A DNA stretch of 64,000 nucleotides, from contig NC_037591.1 in assembly GCF_003073045.1 (NCBI RefSeq), positions 29,228,537-29,292,536 of the forward strand. The letters are read 5' to 3'. The notes beneath the pieces are model-generated. The model searched no databases. It was not told the origin of the DNA and saw only the letters and a program-made list of their open reading frames with translations. This DNA is from Pomacea canaliculata. Its lineage: Eukaryota > Mollusca > Gastropoda > Architaenioglossa > Ampullariidae. Every line of letters begins with the position of its first letter. Within the stretch, counting starts at the first letter, position 1. Position numbers and translations under genes: made by a program. Of this stretch, positions 37,237-49,911 are shown piece after piece.

Positions 37237-37262
37237 CGCATGACAGCAAGCGATTAGCCAAG
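37237..37262 (+). promoter_or_regulatory. Conserved leader element upstream of P3
   Basis: The sequence GCATGACAGCAAGCGATTAG followed by CCAAG and then GTGTGT is kept before all eight genes: M1 2560-2536, M2 10347-10322, P1 13076-13101, P2 22584-22610, P3 here, P4 46174-46199, P5 53477-53503, P6 56752-56778. A related copy lies further upstream of P1 (12514-12538), P2 (22092-22116) and P3 (35838-35862). Most end in AAG/GT, which looks like a splice donor, so this may be the end of a non-coding first exon. In P5 and P6 an acceptor (GTAG/TTCTCGC) lies about 560-600 bases on. In P1-P3 the distance to the start codon is only about 100-150 bases. A protein-binding site is the other option. Confidence 0.45.
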
Positions 37263-37376
37263 GTGTGTTCATGCTTTCGACCTGTCGTCCTGTGTTTCAC
37301 CTCCAGCAGCTGTCAACTTATTATCAGTCCTCTTCTTTGGGAAAAAACGGCACAAAGCCAAAAAGTCAGCATAGAG

Positions 37377-40300
37377 ATGACGGGCGTACCGAAGGGTGAG
37401 ATATATTAAAAACTACTTTCAGCAATGTTAGCAGTCGATGGATGAAGCGTTTAACTGAATAAGAATTGTTGTTTCGGTAACATATGTCACCGCCTGGTGG
37501 TCAGTGAGCTTAAATTCGAAAGTAAATATTGCTAGCTATAGGTTTAGGATATCCTGACTGATAAAGTGCACCACAATCTCTGAAAAAAAGAACTTTTATT
37601 CAGGAGCCATTTATTCAGGTTTGTCATGGAACCACGCGAATTAGCCTACCCTGTTAGATAAATCTGCTATAAACAAAAGAGACTAAACTGCTTTGAACAT
37701 TACATTAGGGTCGGCCTTCCCAGAACATTTATCCTTTGGTACCAAAGAAGACCCCTGTCGAAACTAAAGGTAAAGTTGAAATTCGCTTGATTCATCAAAA
37801 GCGACCACATAAGTCATCGAAAGTTCAACCGGAAACAAACCTTATACCGTTGTAAAATCGTGCTCCCCTTAGTTTCAGGTCTTCAGAATATATAAATGAG
37901 TAAAATCATGTTTACCCATAGTTTCAGGTGTTCAGAATGTGTAAATGAATCTTTAACTGCTGATCACGTATTGTGTTATCCGTACAGCACCTGCACTTTG
38001 TTCTCAAAGATGGAACCTCGCCGTAATGTGTTTCTTCGGCTTGTTCTTCACCTACGTTGTTCGTATGAACCTGAGTGTGGCCATCATCTGCATGGTGCGC
38101 ACGCCGCAAGTCAACGTCACTTCCGCGGATCAAAGAAACTTGGGAAAACACGGACTAACCTCTGAAGTCAGCACTGGTCTTCCGAATGTGACTGCAGACA
38201 CCAAGACAGCTGAAGAGTATACAACTGATGAAAATGACTGCAGTCTGGAAATAATGAAACCAGTCTCATCTTCGAATGTGAGGAGAGTTTTATTTGTAAC
38301 GGAATTAAAATTTTCAAGACCTTTTGAAGTCGATGTTTATTTTTGCCCTTTCCGTCTGGCTCTGTATGTTTCTATTTTTTGTCCTGTTATGTCGACCCCT
38401 TTTTTTGTGTCTGTTTGTGTAACTGAATAATCTCGTTCCCTGTAAACATGTAGCTTTATGGCCTCCATGCTTTTTTTCTCCCCTTACTTTGAGTATTCAT
38501 TCGTGATTCGGTTTATTACTTTTGAATACTTTCCCGGTCGCATTTGTTTTTCTCCTTAATTACCAATAAACCTTTATTAATCATTATTTTCATTCGTGAA
38601 ATAATTAGTTCGAAATGTAAGAAGTGAGTTTTTTTCAGAATGGCGAATTTGACTGGAATAAGGGGACGCAATCTCTGCTTTTGGCGATGTATTTCTACGG
38701 GTATGCGACAGCATCATTTTGTACTTATCGTCTTTAATTGAGAAATTGGAAATCTAGAATGCTAACTGCTTTCATTAGTAGCAAAAATATTAATTGTCAA
38801 AAGCGGATGAAAACGCAACAGAAATCCAAAAATATGAAATAACTCTCCTTCCTTCCGCTCAAGGTTCTGAAAAATTAGATTTTCGAATGTAATCAACATC
38901 TGAAAGGTTCCAATAGAAAATATTAAATTGGTGGTTAAAAATAAAATATGAATCACGTAAACATTTATTTTTTGGTAATAGGTACATTTTCACTCAAATT
39001 CCGGGCGGTTGGCTGGTCGGTCGCTACGGTGGGCGGCGTGTGTGGGCGGTCAGTCAAAGCATCTGTGCCCTCAGTACCCTGGCCACGCCCCTCGCTGCAC
39101 GTGCACACGTCTACCTGGTCTACGCCCTCAGGTTTCTCCTGGGATTAGCAGCGGTTAGTTTTAGATATGCTCCAGGGTCATGAAAGCTTATTTCATGATA
39201 ATTTATAGGATGATCTTAAAAAGTGACTGAATGCAGGAACAAATTATCTAGATACCTAGGTTGTCATCGTAATTTGTTATCTATGAAGCTCGATCAACGC
39301 AGTTTTCTTAATGAGCTACTCAGAAAGATGACGACTTGACTGTTGGTTCTCTAACTTGCTACAGTAAACATGTTATAGACTTTTATTGTTTTCGATGTTT
39401 ATATCTCACTTGGAACCTTTGTATAATTTAGGGTGTTCTACGGTATCTTTCAGGGTGTAGCGACTCCCTGCGTTTTCTCCATCATGGGCAGATGGGCTCC
39501 GAAGCTGGAGAGGAGCAAACTAATGTCATTCTGCATCACTGGTGAAATAAAAAATAGTTGTTTTGTACTAATTACAGAACTGTTGCCATTTAAGTAAACA
39601 AAAGTCGTGTCTGGTTAGATTAGCGATAGAACAATTAGTAAATGTGTGTGCGTGTGTGTTTGGGTGTTTGTTTTACGTGAGTCAAGATAAGAAGATTGTT
39701 CACTAATTAACTTGTCCTTCTGTTCTAAAGGTTTTTCAGCTGGAAATATTCTGACCTTTTCGCTGTCCGCACTGCTTTGTGTTTATGGGTTTGACAACGG
39801 CTGGGGCTCTATATTCTACCTGTCTGGTAGTAAACACTTCTGTCTATATTTCATATTTAGATAGAAAGCTAGCAGCATAACTGAAATAGGTTCATGAGAT
39901 GGAGATGTAGTTATGTTTCTCTTCATTATTGAAAATAGTTTGCACATACTATCAATTTTTCGGCTGCTTGTGCAAAATTTATTTTGATTTTCTAATGTTT
40001 ATTATTTATGGAGAAATCTAGTAGAACTGTTATGTAATGTAGGTATAGGCAACCTCCTGTGGGTCGTGGTGTGGTGTATAGTGACGGCCGACACACCAGC
40101 TCAACACAAGAGGATCAGCGAGGTGGAAAGGAACTACATACAGAGTTCAATTGGTGACAACACCGAGAAAAAAGTAGAGTACTGCCCTCGACATTATTTA
40201 AAATTATCATTGTCTTTTATTGCGTTCTCGTGTAACAAAAATGGCCGGTATAAAGTTAATGAGATAGAAATTGGTATTTTTGTGATTTTTGTGTTTTCTT

Positions 40301-43300
40301 TCTGTCTTTCAGTTTTCTTGTTTTTGTCATTCACATTAGTTTCAGTGGCAAGGATTATAAAACTGGCGAATAGATAGATAATGATCATGATCTAAAAGTG
40401 ACCGTTTAACACATCTCACGCATGAAGTGTGACACACGGGGAAGGAGAGGGAGAGAAGGAGGAAGCAAGTGTATTTGTCGGACTCACAGAAACACTGGGA
40501 GAACGGATTACACTTGGACTGCGAGACGTAGATATAAAATATTTTATTTGTCTGTAATATTTTTATGTAATATTTTTGTAATATTTTCTGTAATGTTTTT
40601 ATTCCATTTAGGAAATCTTGCCAACGCCATGGAGAGCTATTTTTACATCAGCTCCTTTCTGGGCGTGTGTTGTTGCTGAAATTTGTAGTACATACACTGC
40701 ATATACACTACAGATGTCACTTCCTGCTTTTATGAAGGAGTCATTAAAATTTGATATCAAACAGGTATAGTCTGGTCATCTGAAAAAAAATTAAGCTCAC
40801 TGGATCTTACAGAACAAACGTTGAATGTGCTTCGACTAAGACATAACTTTTTAGCATTAGAACAAATTATGTATCTGTGTGCAGTGTTAGTGCGTGTGAG
40901 AGAGAGAGACACTTGTAGCCGACTGAAAGTTGAGTGTAAAGAGTGGGCGGGCAGGGTTCACTCTTTGAGTGATCACCACATCGGTTTTGCAATCCAGGTT
41001 TTGTGGATCTTTAACCTATTGCTTTCAGAACGGAGTTCTATCGGCCTTGCCCTACCTGTGTCAAGCAGTGACGTGCACCTTGTCAGGGCAGATGGCGGAC
41101 ACGTTGAGAAACAGGGACATCCTCAGCACCAAGAACACCAGAAAGCTCTTCTATTTTCTTGGTATGGTCATAGCTGTGATTTCTTACATTGTAAGGCTGA
41201 GTAGAGCTGATTTAAAAAAAAACGGATGACTTACAATCTGGTCAACTCAAAATTAAGTAACAAAAGCTAGTGGATATAAAATTTTGCACTAATGAGACTC
41301 TATGGCAAGTTAGTAAGCAGGGCATTTGGCGCGTTATATGGTATAGTGGTACACTAGAAGAGGTCATAGAACCAAATGACTGGGTCATCATACTCCATGC
41401 CAAGTCATTGACTCGGTGAACTATTTACTTTCACTACTCTTAGGGTCAATAACACTGGTCAACAAATGTTTACAAAAGTCATGTTATTGAAATAAGATTA
41501 GCCATTTCTTATCAATTTTTATGTTCTCAATACGAATATGACAACTAACATGAAAAATTGGCTCTAGATTTTTCTTTGTAATCTGTAATAATTATTGTGT
41601 ACATCACGAAGTGCATGCTAATAGTAACTGACCTCTGGTTAATACCTGTACAACATCAAGTCATAGACTACGTCTGTCACGGCTCTTTTATTTTTAGGCA
41701 ATTGCGCCTGAGTTTGTTGAAAGGAAGTAGAGGGGGGAGCGGGGTGGCGTGGCCAGCCCTGTGGGTGTTACCCCTCTGCCAGGTGACAGGCAACTGCGTA
41801 ATTAGTTGACGGATATTTAAGCCGGAGGGTAGCTTGGGTTGGGGGAGAGAGCCATCCAGCGATCGAGAAGCTGATTGATACAGCGGCGGCTGTTAATTGT
41901 GTTAAATGTGAGTGGAGTGGATTGATGACGGACTTGCTGTACCGTGTTTGCTACGGAGCCGCTGCTGTTGCTGTGTTTCTGGGGATCGCAACTTCAGTAG
42001 AACTGCTGCTGAAGGTTCCTCGCCGAATCTGCTACTGGGAGCGGTGGACATCGCCGAGCTGAGAAGTTCCAGAGAAGAACAAACCGAGCCGACGACTATA
42101 GGCGGGCAGCATCTCATCACAGCTGGGGAGTGTTGAGCAAGTGGACTCCACTCTCGTACTTGACAACGACGACGACACACCGACCGCGTGGAGGGCCGTC
42201 GCTGTCGTCTTTAAAAGTCGTGCAATGGAGTGTTGAGGACACTGACGATTTGATTGTCCGCTGATGCCGACAACTCAAAGTAAGATTTTTGCCTTTTGAG
42301 TTTACCTCCAGAGAGAGAGAGAGAGGGGGAAGGTCGTATCCCCCATTGTTTATCTCCACCGTCAACGTTAGAGGGAGAATAAGACGGTTTACACGGACTG
42401 TGTGTATGTGTTTGATGAACATTAATGAGTACACGGACTGTGTGTATGTGTTTGATGAACATTTATGAGCACACGGACATTGCTGGTGGCTAGAAAGACC
42501 CTCTGAGAGACGTATCGCTAGGTGTGGATTGAAACGGACATATGTATGAGAACTGTTGTAGCAGCCTGCGCGCTGCCGTAGTGTCGGTGTTGAACCAACC
42601 TAGGATGTATACTTTCTGATTTAGAACGGATAACAGTGAACTTGTGCTGTATGGTTTAATTTGACCTGCTGGAAATTCTGGTATTACAATTTATGTGTTT
42701 TTTTAGTATTTTTCTTTTTGGTGTATAATAAATAACAGAACGTCTCAATCTGAAGTGATCTCTTGTCGTTCTTCGTAAAGAATGCGCAATGTCCGACTAC
42801 CGGTCGTGACAACGTCATAGATTTTTATTTTGCCTGTCTGCTGTCCAGTTGTTTGGGAGCTTCTCTAGGGAGTAGTCAGCCAGGGTGGCAGAGGACATTT
42901 TTCCCTGGTATCTTTTTTTTCCATTGTTGCGAAATCTTGATGAAAACGTTCGCCATCTGTATCACTATCCAAACCACATTTATTATGAAAGAAATCCAGA
43001 TAGAAATAAGGGAAAAGAATCTGTAGAGACATACTGCAGCTCAGTTTCTGATACTGCATAAGCATGTGTTCTACAAGTTCCTTGTTGTTCTCTGCACTAA
43101 CATTCCAGAGGAATTTTAGTGTTTATAAGTGCTTACTTATTTAAGTGATACAACACTTCACATTCGGAAATCTGACAGAAGCTTTTGTACTCCTAACAGC
43201 GTCCTTTGGATCCGCCATATGTATCGTGTCTGCTGGCTACGTGAGTTGTACTCAGCGACCCCTGGCGGTGTTCCTGCTGTGTCTTTGTCTTTGTTTCAAT

Positions 43301-44239
43301 GGCTTCAGCAGCGTCAGCTTTTTTGTCAATCACTTTGATCTCGCCCCTAGGTATGAAAATTTTTATTAGAAATAAAGATAAAAGCAAATAAAGCGGTAGT
43401 TCTGAACAAAGCGTTCCACTGTAAAAAAAAAAATTAATTGACCGCAGTGAGATTTTCAAGTTTGAGATACTCATGACACAGTTTTGTCAGCTGGGCTAAG
43501 TATGTTCTGTCACTCAGGTATCCAACTTGATAGTCGTTGTGCATTCGGTTTGAACCAAGCTCACACGCAGGATAAATGCCCGTACAAGTCCCATTAGTCT
43601 TTGTTATAACTAAGTTACCTCTTCCGAGACTATGAATGTCAACATTGAACAAGACACACGGTCAATGCGATGTTATGTCCTGATTACATCATAGTTTTCT
43701 TACATCTGATTCGTGTCATTTTCTGTGCTGTACAGTCTTACTTCTCTGTCATCTTCAATTTATTTTTGTTCATAACAAGACATGCTGGGATGACGTCTGC
43801 CATATCGAACACGGCTGCCACGGCATCTGGCATGGTCGCGCCGCTGGTGGTTGGAGCCCTAACGCCAAACGTGAGTAAACTGCAAAAAGTGTTTAGCCCG
43901 GATGACAAATGTCATTAGTCAGTGCTTTAATATGTGTTGTTACTCTCATCTTATTCTTCATCTCTATTGCATAATTACCATCTTTTTTCTGTGGACCTAA
44001 CTCAGAGAACAGCTGAAGAATGGCGTCACGTGTTCTACGTCTGCGCCTCAATTTACGTTGCGGGAGCGGTGGTGTACGGCGTCTTTGCGGAGGGAGAGTT
44101 ACAGAGCTGGGCAGTTCCCCCGCCTGTGGACGACACTGTAAGAGGAGAGATCGCTAAAGGGGAAGAGGACAACAAGAATCCCTCTGTTAGCAACTCCGAG
44201 CGTAAAGACGTTTCTCTAGGGGACGTCACTCCAAACTAA
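37377..44239 (+). CDS. SLC17 (sialin-like) anion transporter P3, intact
   Basis: A complete 12-exon gene for a 539-aa transporter. Exons: 37377-37395, 37988-38277, 38639-38700, 38982-39153, 39454-39541, 39731-39826, 40043-40173, 40612-40764, 41029-41161, 43200-43350, 43780-43870 and 44006-44239. Introns have GT-AG ends and exon lengths equal those of P1 except the last. Motifs follow P1: [91 protein letters not shown] and HAGMTSAISNT. Exon 3 has Asn for Asp in EFDWNK. Helix 12 reads VFYVCASIYVAGAVVYGVF, like P2 and unlike P1. The tail extends to SNSERKDVSLGDVTPN, stop TAA 44237-44239. Intron 9 carries a solo LTR and the antisense ORF relic. Role and location as inferred for P1; substrate unknown. 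Confidence 0.92.
41675..42811. mobile_element. Solo LTR of an LTR retrotransposon in P3 intron 9
   Basis: The 1137-bp insert begins TGTCACGG and ends CGTGACA, so it has the TG...CA ends of an LTR. It is flanked by ACGTC on both sides (41670-41674 and 42812-42816), a 5-bp duplication typical of Ty3/Gypsy-type elements. P1 intron 9 preserves the empty site. A TATA-like GATATTTAAG lies at 41811-41820 and AATAAATAA near 42728. Two direct repeats of about 40 bp (ACACGGACTGTGTGTATGTG and following bases, near 42391 and 42432) lie inside. No internal coding region or primer site remains, so this is a solo LTR. Open frames within it are fortuitous. Confidence 0.82.
42820..43068 (-). pseudogene. Antisense repeat-derived ORF relic in P3 intron 9
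   Basis: The minus strand gives SLQILFPYFYLDFFHNKCGL, then DTDGERFHQDFATM and, after a frame break, YQGK and LADYS. It is the unsplit counterpart of the P1 relic and gives the empty site for the retrotransposon at 17237. Confidence 0.45.
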
Positions 44240-44933
44240 CGCCGATCTCCTGTCCCCACAACATAACAACACCATCATTTAACAGCCACAAAAGCAAAAT
44301 CTGATTAATGGCATCTTTTATTTTAAAAATTGACCTGCTTAAACTTCATACAACAAAAGAAAATATGATGAACCATTAATTGAACCTGTTTTCAACTCTA
44401 TAGAAGAAAAACCTTTACAAAGTGAGAAATTTGATTACACTGTGTACCGATTACCAAAGTTGATAAAATGTTATTAATATTCGTGAAGTAAAAATGGACT
44501 ACAAACACTGTTTTTTATTTGCTGATCTTCTTCAGGACCCATCTAAGACCACACATACTCACAACCAGCTCCGTACATGGATTAAAGAATTAAGCATGAA
44601 TACACAACAGATGTCGGGAGGAAAAGACATACATAAGAACTTGAAGGGTCTCTGAGAGAGTGTAAATTTTTTTTTCATTTTTTGCGGCATCTTGTATGCA
44701 GTGTTCAACTCGGTTGCCTTAACCGGACTGGGAATATTTACTCCATCTGTCATTCTCGATGGGATATCTACCTGAGAGCAAAAGGGGAAGGTTTGAGAAT
44801 TACTCTTTTGCTGATGGACATGTTGCTCCCGTAAAACAGGTTTTTGTGTGTATGTGGACTTACCTTACATTCTATAAGAATGTGTTCCTTCCTCTATGTG
44901 AGTCAAGCAGTTATGCTCTGTTTGTATGATCAG

Positions 44934-44998
44934 GCGGCAGACAAGTTGAGAGAGGAGGATGTGTTCAGAACACGAGAAATCTTTACTATTTCCAGGGT
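44934..44998 (+). pseudogene. Relic of SLC17 exon 9 downstream of P3
   Basis: GGCGGCAGACAAGTTGAGAG followed by AGGAGGATGTGTTCAGAACACGAGAAATC is an eroded GQVADRLRERGVLSTKNTRKLF segment. It ends at a donor-like CCAGGGTATAAT. It corresponds to the relic behind P1 and implies an older plus-strand copy downstream of the duplicated unit. Confidence 0.6.
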
Positions 44999-45411
44999 AT
45001 AATCGCAATTGGGGCTTCTTGAATATTAAGGCTGTGTAAAGTTTATTTTAGAGATAAATGTTGGATAACAATATTGTGAAATAAAACGTGAGACAAAAGA
45101 ATGTCATTGTTTAAAATATATTACACGAACAAGATTTTGTAGGCAGTTGGTCAGTAAGCTGGACAATATTTAAAACGGTAGTAGCGCTATATATGTGTTA
45201 GCAAAATAAATTAATTTCTGTAATTTCTACCTAACTTTTGTAAACGCGTCATCAGATCCTACAGACGATCACCAAATAGAAGACAGTATCTTATTTTTAC
45301 TTCGTGTAAATCAGTCACATCATTAAATTTAGTCTCGTGTAAACTGTGTAAGCAGATCCAAGCGAAACTTCATTAGAATCCTTTTTGTTGTACAGAGTGA
45401 AAAACTAATGT

Positions 45412-45890
45412 AGAAAGGGAAGGAGGGAGGAAGGCTATACAAGACAATACTCTTAATACTCCCTGCAGGCTATATAAATAAACATTGTTATGGAATGGCA
45501 CATTATTTGTTATATCGTCGATATTTCATCGGAAGAAAGTTTGCAGAGGTCGCCGTTAGAGAGAATAAAGTCTGGGTTACGTGTACGAGATCTGCATCTA
45601 CACTAACTTCTTTTGGGAACAAACACCATTTTTTCTAGAAATTAAAGGTCATTTTCTTGTTTTTGTTTTTCATCTGAATTTTTATAGGCTTGCTATAAAT
45701 ACAGATTTATGACGAAAAGTGATCCCATCCTTTTATTCTTCAATCAGTCAATCCACCTCTCCATGCATCTTGAACCGGGAAGGGGGTGAACTAGACACCG
45801 AGAATGGACAGCGCACTAGGTACAAATTGTGAGGTGGACCGGTTTGAGTAGGGCAGACTTCCGCCAATCGGAAATGAGTATCTGATTACA
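45412..45890. repeat. Direct repeat of 33095-33530
   Basis: From AGAAAGGGAAGGAGGGAGGA onward, about 450 bases match the P3 upstream spacer with few differences, including TCATCGGAAGAAAGTTTGCA and the GAACCGGGAAGG block. It carries the duplicated spacer to the front of P4. No gene is seen. Confidence 0.7.
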
Positions 45891-46355
45891 TACTGATGTC
45901 ATCTAACACTTAGATAGCTATACATTTGTTAGTCCTTTCAGAATGAAGAAAACAAAGAGGCCATCAACATGAACTTTACCAAAAAAATGGTCAGAAAAAA
46001 AAATCTCGTAGGCGCATAATTCGCTCTTCGATTAACTTGCGTAAGATTGCTTTTGGTTGCCCGTGTACCGAGCATGATAATTTGCTTTTTGAATGATGAC
46101 CTTGCATTAGATGGTCGTCTTGTATTTAGTTGTCCACATTATAACCTGGTGTGCCACACTTGTTGAGTGACAGCGCATGACAGGAAGCGATTAGTTAAGG
46201 TGCACGCATGCTCAATCTACAAGTAAAAGAAAACTGAACAAAGTGCCGTCCCAATGTCACTGTGTGTGCAGATTTTTTCTTGCCCTACAAAATCAGACCT
46301 AAGAAGACATAAGCCACCGATACAATGGTGTACTCCGAAGAGATTTTACCGAAGG

Positions 46356-47177
46356 GTGAGGCACGTTTTAAACTCTATCCGGTAATAAAGCTTTAGCAAT
46401 CAATGATTGGTAGAGCGTGTCACCAGTGTTTACCATGTCTAAAATACTAGGAATGTTCCGACCTCCAGCAAAAATATTGTTGCTGATTTACAGAATAGGG
46501 TGAAGAGCTGGTTTAGACTTTTCATAACACTGAGAGTTGTATTGCCCAGTTGCACTGTAATGTGTTACTAGTATATTAATGTCTAATTAAACAATTATAT
46601 TACTATTATGTTTGAAGCAAGTTAATCTATCACTGAAACTTTAATGATGACCAGTAGTGATGAAATGTTATCTATCCTGATCCTTTTATTATAAAGTGTT
46701 TTGAAACCTCCAGCCTCAACTCTTAAAACCCGAAGACCTCAGAGTTGTTTTCAAAACATCTTGAGTACCACTGGTTGGCAGCGTGGAACGAAATACTGTT
46801 TCTTTAAAAAAAAATTATCTTGTGAGGCAGCATAGCTTGGTGCCACGCTTACCTGTTTTGAGAGCACCGTTGGAGAGCTTGAGATTGGTCACGTGTGTGT
46901 AACACGTGTACGGGTCGTATGACGTCATCACCTTCAAGTGCGAGCTGCGGACCAGTGCTTGAGATTAAGTAATAGCAGCACCGAAAGCCTGTTCCCTGCC
47001 CTGATTCACTAGTGCTTGGGCGCTGTCTTCCTTTGGCAAAATTCTTAAAGTAGTGAACCACACATATTCACCCCTTGATACAGTTTGACAAAAAAATCCA
47101 GTTAAGATTATTTTTTAAGTGATGTGAAGTGAAGATTTTACTTTCAATACGCAACTGGTCTTGTTCTATCTACGCAG
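46356..47177. other. P4 intron 1
   Basis: This is a long intron with no recognised content. A moderately GC-rich patch at 46830-47060 could be a short repeat, but I cannot name it. Confidence 0.35.
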
Positions 47178-49590
47178 CACCTGCACTTTGTTCTCAAAGA
47201 TGGAATTTCGCCATTCTCTCTTTCTTTGGATTTCTCATCTTATACGTCACTCGCGTGAACCTCAGCGTGGCCATCATCTGCATGGTGCGTGCGCCTCGAG
47301 TCAACGTCACTTCCGATCACCAGACGAATGACAGTATCTTAGCTACACACGGCCTCACTACCAAACTGACCACCGCTTACCCGGATGTGACTGGGGAGAA
47401 TGTAGCGGCAGACGACAGGATCGCTGAAAGTGGCTGCACATTGGATATCACGAAATCAAGCCTGTCTGTGAACGTGAGCAGGGTAAACTTGTCTGGTGAC
47501 TTTTAAATCTTGCCAGCAGTTTAAGCCTCGTCCTTAACTACAAACCTTTCGCGAACTATGACTAACACAGTATATATGAGTTGCTGATAATTTATAATAA
47601 TAATATGTCGTGTGTGTGTGAGTGCGTGCGCCTGTATGTACGTGTATGCGTGCGCTTACTTTTGTTTATGATTTGCCTCTCTCTAATTATAAAATGTAAA
47701 CACCTGTGTTTTATGAATCTATCAATTAATTTTACAATATATGTGTTTATTCAATAAACAATTTATCAATAATAAATTTAATTTGTGTAAGATTATGTTC
47801 AGAATTAATCAAGCAAAGTTTCTTTTTTAGGATGGAGAATTTGACTGGGATAAGGGAACACAGTCTCGTCTTCTGGCCATCTACTTCTATGGGTACTCGA
47901 CCCTCTGCCACATTATCAACAGAACCTTTCATAAGCCCTGACTTCATTCTAATACCTTGAAAGCTTAGTTACAAGAGAAATAATAGCAAAAACTTGAAAT
48001 TAAGTGATAACATTATAAACAGTAAACGAAAAAACAGAATTTATGCTGCGAGGTTACTCGCCTTCCACCGACTTTCCAGGTGACAGACACATAAACCTTC
48101 ATTTCTCAAATTTTGAAGTGTTTCCCGTAGTTCATGGAGTTTACTTACATATCAGTAAGCTAGAAATTTGAATGACGATATTTCTTTCTCTTCTAGGTAC
48201 ATTTTCACTCAAATCCCCGGCGGGTGGCTGGCTGGTCGGTACGGTGGGCGGCTGGTGTGGGGGCTTTGTCAGAGTATTTGTGCCCTGAGCTCGCTGGCCT
48301 TGCCCCTTGCTGCACGTGCTCATGTTTACTTAGTGTATGGCCTTAGGTTTCTCCTCGGACTTGCATCGGTTTGTTCAAGTTTTAGATTACTATGAAAACT
48401 TATTCTAATGTCATGAGTTCAATAAAGATTTTGTTTAAAGGTGTGTTGGACAACCTTTGTCTACCTGCACACGCCAATATATGGCTTTATATTGCTTATT
48501 TTATTTCTTATTTTCTGTAGCAGGATTTAATATTACTAGCATACTATATTATATTTCTCTCCTCGTATTGATGTGTATTATCACACAGTTTTTTTTTAAT
48601 GATATATTTGTATACCGCTATAGACATAAATCCCGTTAACTGAATTTTGCTTAACCACGTGTTTCATGTGCTACTGTCTCTTTGTCCTGATGCAGCATGT
48701 GTTCTTGATGTTTCCGTTTGTAGTTCAGTCTTGTCTTGGTATGTTTCAGGGAGTTTCTTTTCCGTGTGTTTACGCCATGATGGGCAGGTGGGCTCCGAAA
48801 CTGGAGAGAAGCAAACTCATGTCCTTATGCTTTACTGGTGAGCTTTCATTTGATAGAAAAATCTCATTATACAAATAGTTATTGTAAACACTACATTTGA
48901 ATCGCAATCATTACAAAACTTAATGTGTGACTGACAAGTAAAGTGACCAAACGATTGATTAGTTTCTTTGTACCTACATATTTATATGTGGGTATGGAGG
49001 GTATTAAGTTAAGAACATTTTCAGTAGCTCGCTTTTTTTGCTTGTTTTTTTCTGAAGGTCTCTCGGTTTCAAACGTACTGACTTTCACGTTGTCCGCTCT
49101 GCTGTGTGTCTATGGGTTTGACAACGGCTGGGGCTCCATCTTCTACCTGTCTGGTAGTATACATTATTAATTTAATGTCAACTTTATGACATCTGACGAG
49201 ATTAAAAGAGATTGAGATTCATTAGATATGGTAGACGAATTAATGTCTTTCTCTTTGAATTAAGCATAAGTTTAGAGAAATTAAAAAAAATCCAACCGTT
49301 GTTTCTTCCTGTTAAAACAATCATCATTTAATCTCTTAAATGATCGTGTTCTTCACACATGTCAAGTACAGTTTTTGTTTTCAGGTATAGGCAACCTGGT
49401 GTGGGTCGTGGTGTGGTTTGTGGTGACGGCAGACACGCCCGATAAACACAAGAGGATCAGCGAGGCTGAACGAAACTACATACAGCGATCTATTGGCGAC
49501 ACACCTGAGGACAAGGTACAAGATAGGTTTCTCTAACAACTTTGTCAGTGATGCAATAAATTTTAATTAGATTCGGAAGGATATTTTCTA

Positions 49591-49911
49591 TCCCATCCCA
49601 TCCCATGGCAATTTATGCTTGTCCCATCCCATCCCATCCCATGGCACGTTTCCCATAGGATTCCCATGGTAATAACATTCCTATGGACAACACTGCTGGT
49701 AAGGCCAAAACAATTTTCGCACTTGCTTTTAGCAGTGGAAACCTATGTTCATTTTTCCAATAATTTACTTACGCAACTGCAAATTTCAGCGTAAATTTAT
49801 TTTACAATATCAAGTATTGACTACCATGGGAAATACAACTGTGTGCTGTCCCATCCCATCCCATCCCATGGGATTCCCATGGTAATAACATTCCTATGGA
49901 CAACCCTGGAA
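49591..49911. repeat. CCCAT pentamer repeats in P4 intron 7
   Basis: Clusters of TCCCA/CCCAT units at 49591-49655 and 49848-49875 each end in a shared unit GGATTCCCATGGTAATAACA followed by TTCCTATGGACAAC. It looks like a duplicated repeat module of about 60 bp with unstable pentamers. Confidence 0.7.

Noticed and set aside
41912..42462. Open frames of 74-105 codons inside the 41675-42811 insert
   Set aside because: They lie in a solo LTR on both strands, with no protein motif.
46830..47060. Possible tRNA-derived SINE in P4 intron 1
   Set aside because: No convincing A-box and B-box pair, tail or target duplication could be found.
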